Of a stretch of DNA of 64,000 bases, positions 23,101 through 38,100 are shown piece after piece; positions within the stretch are counted from its first letter, which is position 1; each line of letters starts with the position of its first letter. Below the pieces are notes generated by a model. The model searched no databases, was not told where the DNA came from, and worked only from the letters and a program-made list of their open reading frames with translations. Source of the stretch: Topomyia yanbarensis (taxonomy: Eukaryota > Arthropoda > Insecta > Diptera > Culicidae); the NCBI RefSeq assembly GCF_030247195.1, contig NC_080671.1, forward strand, positions 70,059,412 to 70,123,411, read 5' to 3'. The translations under genes were made by a program, and so were the position numbers.

Positions 23101-26100
23101 TTTTTTTCTTATCTCAACTCAGTGTAGTATTTGGTAAGAGCAGTCCTGTGGTCTGATCAGTTACTAGAAATGTTTCATTTTACTGAACAGGCGTCTCGCT
23201 TTCTTCCTAGGTTGTTACCAGATATTCGTTCCCTTGTATTGCTGTGCAGTTCGTGAGCTGCATACGGTAGGAGGTTGTTGTGTATAGTACGTGCAGTCAT
23301 TACCGCGGTTGCAGGATTACTACTAGCCATTGGGGAATACAGAAAACAATATTCGTAGGGGGCATGAAATTTCGATTCTGAAATTAACATTATACAATGC
23401 GTAATACGCAATTATTTCCTTTAATAAAAAATTAGTGAAAATGTAGTTTGAACGGATTTAAAATTGAAAATAATTTAAAATTTCTTAACAAGTTGAAAAA
23501 TTTCGGGAGGGTTCGGATCTTCAGTTTCCTCCGTGAGTGGCTAACCCTACGGATTTTCCCGTAAACGTACGGATTTTTTGACTTTTTTACGGATCTACAG
23601 ATCAAACTCGTGGAATCTATGTAATTTTCATAACTTCTTCAGAATTCTACGGAAGTTTTAGTAAAAATAATATGTATTCGATTTCTTCAAACGGATTTCT
23701 TTCAAATGGTCGGTGTTAAGTGAGATCGGACTAAGTGACATTGTACTGATTTCGAGAAAATCGAGTTTAAAGTTTGAATCGCAGCATCCCCTACGTTAAA
23801 ATTCGAAATTAATTTTGGTGATATTTCTTACCTACTACAACCTATTTCAAATCTGCAAGAGTCAAACGCAGATGAAGAAATTCTTTATACATTGCTATCA
23901 TTATCTAATTTTTGAGATTTTGCGACTTAGTCCGGTCTACCACCGACAAAATATACTCGAGATTAGTACCGGAATTGGTTGATGCATTTGAGCAGCAATA
24001 GGCAAAAATTCCGAATAATATTTCAACAAGATTTGATTATTTTAGCATATTTAAATTAAACGGTTCGAAAAGATACTTGCTCATTTGGAGTACAGACCAT
24101 CCCGAATTCCTAGAAGACACTATGTCTCTCACGAAGACAAGTGGAGAATGCTCGTTTTGAGCCAGTATTATCTCTTGGTTGCAAACGCGGATAATTTCTT
24201 CATCGCTAAACAAATTCATTAAATATTTTTGGACCTATAGAAACCAGATCCTCTTTGAATTTTTAAATGCTAGAATGACCGTTAAACTCAACAGCTTATT
24301 CCAATAGGAAAAGTATGAAATAGTATTACAGGTTTACACTGATTACACTGACGAAGCCGGTGAAACAAATATTGAGATATTTTGTGAAGCCCGAAAATCT
24401 TCTTCAGATTTAAGGGACATATTTTAAAGTATGTTTTGTAGTGAGCTACTGAATGTGACTCCGAAAACTTTGAACACGTTCGAAGAAGTTTTTAGGATAT
24501 CAATATTATGTCATCGATGCAAATTAGAGTCAGATTTTCATTCCAGAATTAGGTGTTTGACATTCTGGAATGTTTGGTAACAATACATGTAAATAACTGA
24601 AGATTCTACAGTGTTGTATTTTGAAAACACCACTTTTTACGCGGATACGAGCCAATACAATGAAGTAATGGCTCTCGATTTAAATACTTGCGCCTTAGAA
24701 GACAAACCCTGGTTTTCGTGAATAAAACTTGAGAACTCACCATCTGTTTGTGGATTTCCAGACAGTGCGCGATTCAGTCGACGAAATGAGCTATCATGGC
24801 TTTTCTAAAAACTGAATAGGTTGTTTCGTATGGCGCTTGATGAATCAAAATCGAGCGTTAGAATAACCAAAGAAACATCCGACTCGTTTGTGACATTACC
24901 TGTATTTGAGCAGGGCGATGCACTTCCTGATTTGCTCAAAAGTGCGATCTGGTAAGCAAAGGGACGGCACTATCATTACTTGACCTCGCATGTTTCTTGG
25001 CATATGGACGACATAGATACCATTGGAGTCGAGTAGAGCAGTTGAAGAGGCCTTTGTGCCTTATTGAAGAGAGGAGGAGTTGTCGACAAGTTGAGTACGA
25101 CGTTCATGTATCTTGGAACATTAGTGACATGAGCGACAGATGATAACGAAGATAGCCGTGAGGTAAAAAGCGATTTGTCGCTGTGGATGGGATCTTTTAC
25201 GATTTGCGTATTCTACTGAAGTCCGGAAACGCACGGACATGCACAAATTTTCTCGCTAGCATTCCCTGTTGTTAACTGTTGAGATAGATTATCGACTGGT
25301 TGAATACAAATATGCTGACCGGATATATAGCTAGTGTGCCGGAAGTGAGATCATTAAAAGTATTGTTTAATTGTGCCTCTGGATGAGGTTGTTGATGTTG
25401 GTTCAGATTTCGCACTCGAGGAATAGGCACGTGCGAATCTTCCACTTGAAAAAGAAATGAAGCTTTAGGCAGAAATCGTCATACAAACGAAGCGATGGTT
25501 GGATTTTTTCTAACAAACAATTGGTCCACGGGACTAAAGAAAGTGATTGTTAATCATAACAGTATTGTTAATCATAAACCGGAATGATCAACTTTCGACC
25601 ACAATTCGTATCGGCCGAATGAAATTGTATTTTACTACTCCTAGACAATTTTTTAAGGCAAATGGCTTGTTATCAAAATGAAGACTGATTTGACTGTAAC
25701 TGTACTTAAAAAGATTGCAATGTCAACAAATAATTATGTTTTTCGATTATTAATTTGATCTTGGTAGGGTGTTCAGAAACTTACAAAGGTTGTGTCAAAT
25801 AACGATACTTTCAGTAACTGAGCCTGGAAGCTATTGTTTCCGTTCTATCGCGAACAATTTCACTAACAAAATAAAAGAAATACTGTGTTGTTTTTTGCAT
25901 TGATCATTGGAAATTTGTTTTTTTAAATATATTTACATGACACGGTTTAATGTGTTAGCACAACTGAGCCGTGGACCTTTTATGTTTCTACAATAAGTAA
26001 AAATGTAACACAAAGATGCCTGTATTGCACTTTTCTTTTTGCGAGATTCTGTTCTATCGAAAATAGTTGTAGATAATGGAGCAACACATAAAAAATTTCT

Positions 26101-29100
26101 TGTAGTTCTGATTTATGAGTAAATTTTTTTTCGAAAACTCAAGGTAGGAGTTAGGTGTTCTGTATATAGAATGTGTGTGCAAAATTTGAAATAAATCGGT
26201 TAAATAGTTTCTGAATGACAGTTAAAACCGCAAATCGAGCATTTTTACTACTTTGTCCATTTACTACCATTATAGAGCAAATATAAAGCCAATTGTAATA
26301 CTTTGGGTTTGTTTGTTGTGTAACTCCTCTTAAAATTATATTCGGCAGATTTTTTCATTGGAACAATGGCAGCAAAAGCAGCACACTTGCCGTGAAGAAC
26401 GAGGCAAGGTACCTCTGCTGGAGATCTTTGAAGAATTCTGTCGAAAATATTGAACAAATTCTGATTGTTTCACATACTGTAAAAAAGATTGGAACAGAAT
26501 TTCTGAATATTTATAATCGAAATGCCTACACACACCGAGTTCATTTCTAATAACAAAATACGTGCCTCCACTGACGCATGATTATCGTTGTTTCTGTACA
26601 CTCTGCTGTTCCAATTCAGCGCTTGTTCGGTACTACTAGCTATCTATCAGTGATACTCGATATGCTTATTTCCTTTTTTGAAAGACACGCGCTCCCCGTT
26701 TTTTGGGACACGTCGATGTCGATGTTCAAGCGGTCGTATTTAGTTTTGAAACATGCTGATGGCTGTTGATTCAAGCCGTGCGCCTACTCGGGGAACAGTT
26801 TTGCTTTAAATCGATCATTGTTATCTTTTTGTTTTCTTTGTTATCTTTTTGTTTTCTCATTAGCTCGATTCAGAACAATATGGTTCGATGTGAAACATTT
26901 GAAAATATCTTTTGGGGAATGAGCGCGAAATAGATTCTATCAATAATTCGTATTCAAAATATGAATCACATTGAAAAGCTGTTCCAGAATGGCGTACACG
27001 GTAAACATCTGCGTATCTTACCGAAGACTTTATTTGTACGGCTTTGGTAATTGCGTGTTTTGTTTTCCGTCGATGCGTTGATTGCCTGCCGTTGTGATAA
27101 TTCTGGTAACAGTTTTTTCCACTGTTTCGAGTGGTGGTGGAGCAAAGGCATTGAACTACTAACACATTTTGGAATTTCTGCTTATATTCACCGTGTAACT
27201 TAGTACTGTTTTTCTTTATTATAGAGGTTTTTACCTTGGGGTCGTTCGTCTTATTTTTGGGTTAGAAAATTCCTAACCTTTTGTATGAGGGTTGAGAACC
27301 GAACCCAGGTAAGCTGCGTATAGAGCAATCAAAATAACAACTTCGCCTTCTGTGAAATTTTCAATGTTTTGTTAATGTGTAAATGTTGCTATCCAATATT
27401 GCTTATGCTTTTTCGAGAAAACAGACAGTTATTAACACAAAGTTGGTATTAGAAATGGTCTTGATTTAAACTAGTTTTTAGCTATTGGCTTCGGTTGAAT
27501 TTCTCAAGACGTAAAATAAACATTTTTTGCCACAATCATTCGCACAAATCACCATAAATTTGCCAGAATGGTTACTGATAGCATAACAGAAAAAAAAATC
27601 CGTCAGTAAATCGCGACACACCTATCGAACCATTTTTACGACATAATTTCCCCCCGCTTTGAAAATGTTTACAATCGCACAATCCCTAAACAATCTATTC
27701 ATCGCTAAGCAAAGCAGCTTTAAACTGTTATTTCGCTGATTGTGTGATAATATTTTAAACTGTTAGAAGCTAGATAACGTTGTCGGTTCTTGGAAAAGAT
27801 TGCAGACGCGGTTTTATGACCACGTTGCAATAAAACCTCGGTCGGTGGTAATATTTGCCAATTTAGAACACGATGAAGTTGTTTTGATGTTGTTGCTATT
27901 CTTCAAAGATTTTGGCGCACGGAGAGTCGTTTGAGTACAAATATAACAAAACTCATGTTTGATTTCAGCAGAATAATTAAACTCGACTTTCACTTGTGAT
28001 TCTTTTCATGAAATGATTCTTGAAAAATTACTAAAATTATATTTTTCCAAAAAAGTGATATATCACTTTAAGAGACACCAAACAAATTAATACAACTCGA
28101 TTCAAAATATTTCAAAAACTTTTTGTTCTCGTTTAATATAGAACATTTTCATGAACATTTTCCTTATAGGTGGCTTCAAAATCTGCACTTTTTCATACAT
28201 CCATGATTCACATATTGTAGTACTCCAACCACCACTTCACATGTTTGATGCAATTTTACTAAATAGAATTATTTTTCGTAAAAAGTGTAAACTTTTTTCA
28301 TATGGGGTTGAGCAGAACGTGCATTCGTTATGCATCTTTTATATGAGTGGATATTTCTTCAAGTATATACAATAGAGTAAAATATTGATCGAATTTGATC
28401 AGCTTCCAGAGTAATTCTACAACATCAAAAATTTCAAACATTTGTGCTATTACGACCCGGTGCCGTCAACGTCAAAGGTTATTTCTTTACAACTTCAATA
28501 TCATAATTTATGCCTAACGTCCTTTATGCTATTCGTCCATTATGCCTAACGTCTTTATGCCTAACGCCCGTTATGCCCAACGTAGGTATGCCAAACGTCC
28601 GTATACCTAATGGGGTACACCCGTCATTGACATTGAACAAAAAACTTGGAATGAATCTCCCTTCTTACTATTTCATTGGATTGATGATTTATCCTTCTAA
28701 TAGCGAGTTACGAAACTTATTTTCTGCAATGATTCGGATAGAGATATACTCACTTCAGCAAAGTTGTAGTAAAATTTGCCACGAATATCTATTTCGAAGA
28801 TATTAACATTGTGGCCACTATGATTTTAGAGATATAGGGTATTGATTGTGAAAGATCCCTTAAAAAGATTATTTAGCACAAGTTCTTTTATGAAGTTTTA
28901 CACGCTTTCTGATATTCCAGAAAGTTTTGTAGCCTACACACTCAATTTGGTTCGGTAATTTCCCAACAGCTGTGTAGTCAGCAAATTTAGAAACTGATAT
29001 CTCAGTAAAGTGAGATTAGTGTACTGATTTTCGGTGAAATATTTTTCGAGTCTCAGTACTCAAACGTCACTTTTACTGGGATCTCTGCAATAAATAATGT

Positions 29101-32100
29101 TTGCTGTATCTTAGCTGTTGAGATTTCGACAAAAGATGCAAAAAAAGCTAAGATTCGATAGAAAAAAAATTAAGTGTGTACCGAAATAGACAACTTTTCA
29201 AAACTTCCTAGAGCTTGCCTTTTTAGAGATATTCATTGGTATTGCTTGAGAATCGCTCATTTTCTAAGGGCAACAACTCTAAAACGGGACCGTTTTGCCC
29301 GTTTTAGACATGTTGACCTTAGAAAATGAGCTATTATCAAACGATAAACGTGAATTACTCTGTAAATACAAGTGATAACAGATTAGCGTCTTTTACAAAG
29401 TGGTCTATTCCAGCCATCTACATATCGTTCTGGAGCTTAAAAAATCGTTTAGAGCTTCAAAAAAGAACTTATGGTGTAAAAAATGTTTTGAGGGCCTCAA
29501 CATTGATGCCTTGGAAGATGGAAGAGACTGGTCTGGAAGACTCCTTATGGCCCGCACCTTAACAATATGGATATTTTTGGAATGGATTTGACGAGTAGCC
29601 GCCAGAAATAGATTTTTGACGCAATTTCAAAATCCAAGATGGCGAAATTCGCTATAACCCAATCAATATGGGTATTTTCGGAATGGTTTTGACGAGTAGT
29701 TACCAGAAATTTATGTTTGATACCATTTTGAAATCCAATATGGCGACTTCTGGTTTAGCGAAATTCGTTATGGGACCATTCATAAATCACGTAACGCTTG
29801 TAAGGGGGGGGGGTTAGGTTGTCCGAGTAATTGTGACATATTGTTACATATGGGGAAGGGGGAGTAAGCTAGAACGTTACGTAACATGCTTTTACTGAAG
29901 AAAAAAAAAATTTCAAGGAGTTTGTTACGTAATAGGGAAGGGACGGATAGAGAAATTTGTGACAATTTGTTACATGGGGGGAAGGGGGAGTCAATTTTGG
30001 GCAATTTTTGCGTCACGTAATTTATGAATGGCCTCTATAACCCAATGAATATGGATATTTTCGGAATGGTCCTGACGAGTAGGTGCTAGAAATTTATGTT
30101 TGACGCTATTTTGAAATCTAAGATGGCGACTTCTGATTTAGCGCAAATTCTCTACAACCCATGCAATAATGGGTATTGTCGGAATGATCTTGACGAGTAG
30201 ATGCCAGAAATTGATTTTTGACGCCATTTTGAAATCAAAGATGGCGACTTCCGGTACCAAATGTTCTGGGTACGGCTTTCCTCAAATTCCCCGAACAATA
30301 TGCCTTGAGCCCATGTGTCAGGGCTAAGAGCTGCATCACTGTACTTTAGCTGAACTCCAGCTTTGAAAGATATGAAGTTCAAAGTACTGATGTCTATGTC
30401 TTTTTTAACAAGCGGAATAACCTTCATCTCCTCGTTGCAATTTAGTCCTTTTTTGGACATTGTTTCGACAGTCTCCTTGCTAACGCTGGGATTAAAGCGG
30501 GAAAGATATAATCGAGCAACGGTGTGTGATGTGTAACTGAGAGAATGCTGCTATTATCGACTAGCTTTCAACCACCGACAAGAATACTGCTCGGATCACG
30601 GCCATTATCGCGATGACGTTTCTGAGGTGGTCGAGAGGTATCGGAATATGGCCGAGCTGGAGTAGCTGTTGAAATCTTTCTGGCGAGGCATGAAATTTGC
30701 TGTTCATTTTTTGATAACTCGGCCTTTAGTTCAGCACAGACGTCATCCGGTTTCCCAGCGATAACACATCCAAGCGAAGAAACGGCGCCGTGAAAGCGAG
30801 CAAACCATCAGCTTGCAAAAATCATTGCACATCCAAAATAAATTAGGGCTTCCGCAAGTTTTTTCAAGAACGCTTATTAAGTTGTTTCTCGCACTGCATA
30901 TGCACCAAATTTTTGCAAAATCTCATGCATTCGATAAAATCAGAGTCAAAGTCATCGTCCGATTTGACGGTTTTCGCCTAGTGATCGCATGCACTTACCA
31001 TAATGCCGATTTTCTACACGCCCCAGATCCGGCTTTTCGCTTTCGTCTCACTGTGTGCCAAGTTGTAATGTGGGAAATACTTTCCGCTACCCGCGTGCAG
31101 ATGGCGAAGTGAGCGCGTGAATTTTTGTGGATAATTACACACAGGTCCGGTGATGTAAACAATCTCGATTTCTCACTGGATGTTGAACGACATAAAAACA
31201 AACAGGAAACACTTTTAAATTTCACAATATCAAGGGCGAAAATAAAATTTTGAATAAAGGAAAAACAACAATTATCAGGTTAATAATTCAAATGCAAACT
31301 TTACTGTACAGAATTTTTTTTCTTATCGATATTCAAATCAATGTCGGCTTATTTACGTATTTGTATCTATCATCAACCAATGGCAATTGATTGGGCAAAT
31401 ATAGTGAAAATGTGATAAATGATATTAGAATGCTTCAAATAGAATATTAGGTGAAGTTTTTGACTTTCCAACTTAGTTCATGTTATCAAAAAAATCATTC
31501 CGAAAAAAAATTAAAGGATTGTGTACAAGACACGACCGCAGTCACGTTGAAAATGCAGCATTTTTGGTGTGGCTTTCGCTTAGTGGCAGGGTTGTCACAT
31601 TCACGAATTAACAAGCACAAACTTAATTCAAATTAATTAAAGGAATTTTCTAATTGAATTCTTTTTCAATTATATATTCGTCCTAATAAGAACGGTTTGT
31701 ATAACTATTTTCGGGATGCGGGACGAGAATCCTTTAAAACAATTCGAACTTAACCGACGATTCGTTTCTGCTGCATACACACAGACGAACATTCATCTTT
31801 TGCAGCTCAGATAAAATGAGCACTATGTGATACAAGTCGATCTCTTTTATCAACTTTTTGGAGCAGAAGGAAGACCCTCCTTTTGCACGATAAATAAAAA
31901 TATTTCCATCAGTCTTTTTGGTGTGGCTTTCGCTTAGTGGCAGGGTTGCCAAATTCACTAATTTTCATAAAGGTTTTGCAGAAATCGTCGGTGATTATTA
32001 TTTTGAATATTTGCTTATATTATGATTCACTGGTAAAATAACATAATTAACAGGCACAAACTTAATACAAGTTAATTAAAGGAATTTTCTAATTGACCAG

Positions 32101-35100
32101 CAATTCGCCATCTCGCTTCTAATCCGTCATCGTCATTTGGAACTGCGAGCAAAATCCTTCCAGCGGACAGATAAACGTTTCCCTTCTGTAGCTCGTGTCA
32201 AATTAAAGATCTAACAGCTATCCGACAAGCAACAGTAGCGATAATCTAATTGGTTATGTGAGCAGAGCAGGCATTGCAATGAAGGAATTCGGTCAAAAAT
32301 ATTCCTTTTATATCAAGCGATGGAATGCATAGAATGCTTATGAATGTCGAGATGAGGTCCGTGTGGGAAAGTCTTGCGCAAATTTGTGAAAATTGTATAC
32401 GTTTGTCCCTATTTATTCCATATTTACGGATTCAATAATGTGCTAATAAAATACACAGATAAATTTGATAACAATTTTTTACTGGCAATTTTTAGAATCG
32501 ATTGGTGTTCGAATTATGAAAATCCATCAACAATTAACAAAACGTAAGCGAAAACTTTGTCTATTTTCTTACATTTTCCCAATATTTTCACAATAATACG
32601 GATTTTTCAATAGCGCACAGTTGAAATACCAATTTATAGTTGCAACCAATTTTTAAGTTGAACTTCTCTGAATTGATTTGTGTGTAAATGACGCAAATCC
32701 ATCAACAATTAACAACGCTACAGTAATTTAAAATTATGCCACATTTTCGTGACGCTGTTCGATTAGATTTTAGTTTTACACCTAGCCCCAGCCCCATATA
32801 GTAAAGGAAAGCATTTTTAATGCTAAAACTCTCGAAATCACCAAGTCTTTGCGAAGAACTCGTTCTGATATGTTCAAGATTGCATCGTAAGTGTTGGTGG
32901 TGCATTTTCAGTGCTGCTAGAATTAATAAATGTCTGCGATTAATTTAGTTTTTCTATTTTAAAATCGTAATAACATGTTAATATAAAATTCTAGCTAGTT
33001 AAGGTTTTCGGCAAACTTGTTAACCCCATTCTGAGCAAACTTTTTATAGAATTGATGTTTCAGATTGAGTGAAATAGCGATCAGAACGTTCGGCGATGCC
33101 AAAAAGTATTTTTGCCGAACTAGTTTTCAAACAAACATTAAACACAATGCGTAAATCCAGCAACCAATCGTCCCCAAAATTTACAGAGTCATTTGGGACC
33201 ACCAAAGGAACTCAAAAAGGGATGTGCTGGAAAATGGCACATGTCGAGCCATTCGAATGATACATTTTCTGGGTAAAAAAACAAACATGTCACAGGAAAA
33301 TTGAATTTACCGATCTTCAATCTTAAGACATCTACAAACTTGGGGTTATCCATGAGTGTTATAATTGTTGGGACCAGTTGGGAAAAGATGTAGATATAGT
33401 TATTCAATTTGGTGTTCCGACTAATTTTGAGGCATACTGTTTCGAGTGTTATGCCATAAATCATTTATTCAATTCACTATGTTCATTTTTAAAATCATTT
33501 ACCGCGATGCTTCCGATATTTTTGACAACAGCTACGTTTGCAGAAATTTGGACTAGCACAAACTAAACAGTTAACCATTTTTTTAGTTGCAACTTCGAAG
33601 CATCATCTTTCCGTGTAGGTTTTCACACAATTAGGCCATTTGAAACAACCGGGGCAATTAGAGACCAGCAAAGGTACGCAAGAAAACTTGAGAGAGGAGG
33701 ATGCGGGAGGAAGCTCTTCAATCTTATCAAACCATATTCGACAATTATATAAATAGAACGACGACCGAATCGTTTTATTTACCTCTCTCCACTGAAGGTT
33801 TGTTATCGAGTGGCAGGGAGAGAAACAAATCGAACAACAACGCAGATAAGAAGCCCTAGCGTTTGAAGTAGGATGTGCTGTGGTACTTTGAAGAGGTTTG
33901 TCTATTTGTTTTTCAAGCCCGAAGACTATTTAGCAACACTTTACAACACTCTTGATTCTCGAGTTTGTACATTGACTGCACAGTTTCGCTTTGGCGGCTA
34001 TACGATCATTATCGAATGGTTATTACTATCTATGTGCGACGCAAAATGGGACTCTGTCCTGAATAGGTGGACAACCTTCTGATATGATGGCTGGCATCAG
34101 TTCTTCAAAAAAGGGTGTCAACAAGAGTAGTCGCCGTAGAGCCCGTTAGTGCTGTAAAGTGCTTATCACCTCGCATTCAACGCATTTTTAAGTTGTTTTC
34201 CGGGTAAATAAACATTTATAAATGGTGTTATCGCGATATAAAGTAAGAATAATGTTTTCCAAATTTTTTCAACGACTATCCCTTTCGAGGTTTTTTAGCT
34301 TGATGGGTTGCGTACACATTAGTATGTGCACTTTTAATGATCGGTTGAACAAACGTGTACCGCTATGTATTTAATCTTCCGGTGTAATTTGATTTCGCTA
34401 AAAATGTCGTTGAACCAGGAAACATCAAATCAGTCCCAAGCATCGTACAGCACTAATTAAATCAGAACCCGCTCCAATTGGACGTTGTTAGAACCGATCA
34501 CGGTACCAATTTCTGAACCCTGCCTTTCGCCTGCATTGAACATAGTATTTTTAGAAATATTTCCGCCGTTCATCTTATTAATTTCACATCTCTCTCTCTC
34601 CCTCACTTTTCTCGACCCCACCCAAGCCTCCGGCCCTGCGGGGGAGACTTGAAATTGCGCGCGTGTGCTTAACTCCCCGTGCGAATAGAAAATAAAAATC
34701 ACGTAAAAGATTAGATCACCTCCGCTGCAGCTCCGATCCGTGAGAGTAGTCAGCTTGTCTGACAGTTCCGTCTACTAACACCTCTCTAAGGCACACTGCA
34801 CTGGCAGTAGATTGAACCGATGCGGCTTCCCACAAACCTGACTGGCCCCAAACTGGCTGACGAAGACTCGGCGGTCGTGTGTGGGGTATTACTCATGCGG
34901 CTGCAAAAGTGCAAGTTTTGTTTATTGTATATAAAATACCTGCCGCCTCCCTGGCTAGCAGAAGCAGTTGCAGTGCGATTCCTTCCTTTTTCCACACCAC
35001 CACCACCACCGCCCATCGTGCGCTGCAGTGCTTATCGCACCGCATCGAATCGACTCGGACAGTCAGTTAGCTTTGGGATTATAATAATTACACATTTGTA

Positions 35101-38100
35101 TTCAGCCGGACCCACACACGTCCGCCCGTAATCCGGGGTGAAGCTAAAGTTGCAGTTTTGTGCAATGAATGGGGGAGTACACCTTTTACGCAAAACTACT
35201 TTGTAGCAGCTTCTCCCTAGCTTACTGGGGAATTCAAATTCAAATCACCAACCAGCAGGTTTCTGCGTCATAAGATTACCTGAACGGCGGATGCTAATTA
35301 ATAATCTATACATTTACGGTGGCAAACGAGCGAGCGGTCGAAATTCTTTGCGAGCTCTGGAATGTTTTAGCGCTGTTCGGTGATGGTTACAGCAATGGAG
35401 GAAAATTTTGAGTTTTTTGGCAGCTAATTAGGACAGACGATGGTGAATAGTTCATTAGGCAAGCAGTGCGAATTTTAACAGCACTTTTTGACGCTAGGAA
35501 CGAAACGGTGTTGGGTAATTTGTCAGTGATGTGTGTGGAATAAATTTCGTGTTGAATGTGATTTTGGTTGAACTGTTTCGATGGGATGATGAGAATCTAA
35601 ATCTTGCATGAGAGATATCTTGCATTTTTCCAACAACAAAAAACTTATTCATTGCATGAAATTTCTATTATTATTTAGAATCGTTCTTATTTTACGTACT
35701 GTGATAGTTCACAGGCTAGCTTTGTCCTAAGTTTTCTATACATTTCTTCTTGCTCATAAATTTTCTGTACAAGGTCAAGGGGATTAATAGCTGAGATATT
35801 TACAGCATGTGCTAGTTGAATTCTGTTGGACTTATTTGTATTAATATCCAAAAGTAAAAATTGGATTAAACCAATTTGTGCGTTAAGGGCACAAAACCTA
35901 ACTTAAATTAAGTTGGATTTTTGTGTTTCGAACTCATCTCGTCAGTAACTAGCACCTACTTAGGGCCAAGTTAGAAGACGTATCTAAACTAGTACCCACA
36001 TTAGCACCAGTTAGACACTATTAACCAAACAGTCACATGACATACACCAGCAACTGGCAAGTCACGAGAGATGCCCCGAGAAACAAAGCCAGAAGCTCTC
36101 GCTCTCTCGTCAGTAAACCAGAGTTTCTTGTTTTGATTAAGTTAACAATTTAATATATAGTAGTAAATATAAAATATTTCGTTTATACTCAAAAACCCAT
36201 TGTAAATATTATCATTATAATCATTATCAATTATTATTATATAAGTTACTTTTGCGAAAAAATATTTACTCAATTAAACATTTCCAAATAGAAGTGAACG
36301 TTCGGAAAACCAAATAATACCTGTTTTGAATATGTTTTAGCTATTTTTCCACAAAAATCATTGTTCAAGGTGTGATTTTCAATAATGCTAAAATAGCACT
36401 GAAACTTACTTTAGGAGGCTGGCCACCCCGGCTCGACCCTTAAACAAAGAACCGTCAGTGTGACAAACTAAGTATTCATCAAGTTGCGCTTTATCCAGCT
36501 AGACAGCCAATCCTCGCGAGGAGAATTTCTCACATTGAAAGTTTTAAAAGGAAATGTCCAATTAAGTTTTGAGTCAAGAATTACAACAACTTACTTAACT
36601 TGATCTGCGCTAATAATTTTAGAGTCAAAGAACTGAAACGAACGGTCCGTTCCTTCGTAATTCTTAGTTGAGTGAAATGATAATATGATAATCATCGGCG
36701 AAACCATATGTGGGAAACTGAAGCTCATTACATTTCTTTAACGAGCTATCCACGACAAAGTTCCAGAGAAGAGGTGACAGCACACCACCTTGAGAACATC
36801 TACAGATGCTCAGTTGCCTTATCTCTACTTGTATTAACGATGAGCACAGATGTCGGTTGTTAAGCATTGTGTGTATCCAGTTCGTGATATATGAAAGTAC
36901 TCCATGACCTCGTGCTGCTTCAATATCGAGAAAGACCCCTAAACTTTACTTTTATGAAAAAGCTTTTTCAATGTTGTAGACAACATTATGTAACAGGGCA
37001 GCAGTACACTTCCCCCGCTGATAAGTTTGTTACGTTGCATGCATCAGGTGCTCGCCCAAGCTAATATCCCGAATGTAATGGTCGATTAAACGTTCCACTA
37101 ATTTGAAACGGGAGCAGGTCAGACTGATCGGTTTAAAGCTCTTTGCGGCCACCTTTGGGAATGAAGTTAACAGTTATTGCCCGTCACGGTAATGGAATGT
37201 ATCCTGTTGCAAGACTACAAGTAAGAAACTTTTTCAAAATATGCTTGAAGTATTCATATCCTCGTTGAAGTAGAAGAGTCCATCTTTTTCCGGAGACTTA
37301 AACAGAGCAAAAATTTCAATGGCCCATTTGATTAATTGGGTTGTTACAATTATAATTATAAATATCCAAAATTTAAACTGAACCAAATTAAATGTGTAAA
37401 TTTACCCATTTGAAGAAGATACAAGCAGAATTTTAATAATATGACACGCTAACGAATAGTCCTACATCAACACCGCGGTTATGTCCCGGATATTACCCAA
37501 AAGTTTTAACATAGCAGGGTTAAAACTAGTCTCTGCTGTCCACATAGCCTGTCTAATATTTTATTTATCGCGATTCGAGTACGATTTAATATGTACACCT
37601 GATTTGCCTAAATTATCTATTTTTGAATCCTTATATAGATTTTAGTTAGTACTGCTAAAGAAAGATTCATTCAAAGCTTTTTAAATTCATCTGATTCACG
37701 GTTCGTAAAATAGAATTTCGAATTTTGGAAACCTGATATGCGTGAAGAGTGGCAAAGAATTTTGTAAAGAATTTGGCAAATCATACACAGACATTCATTA
37801 AGATGTTCCTCAAGGAAGCCACTAAAGACTACTCGTATGTGTTTTGTTCACCAATAATAATAGTGTAATAAACACTTTAATACTTAAAAATTATTTACAA
37901 AAACAAGTGTTCGCGAAAAGATTATATACAAACCCTTTTATAATGGAATACTTTCCGGTTGGACAGAGGGGGTACGTGCCCCCCGTACCTTCTCGTGGAG
38001 CCGCCCGTGTTTATTGATCAATTCCGGCGCCGGTCATATATTGTACATAGATCGTAGCTGAGAAGAGAAGTAGTATTAGTCCGACACTTGTTATTACTAG

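Noticed and set aside
24300..25500. Loosely open minus-strand frames as a hidden gene in intron 1
   Set aside because: Stops interrupt every frame, and no motif of a known retroelement or host protein could be read.
34820..35131. 103-codon + frame with a proline run
   Set aside because: The proline run comes from a (CAC)n-type tract, and frames are also open on the opposite strand.
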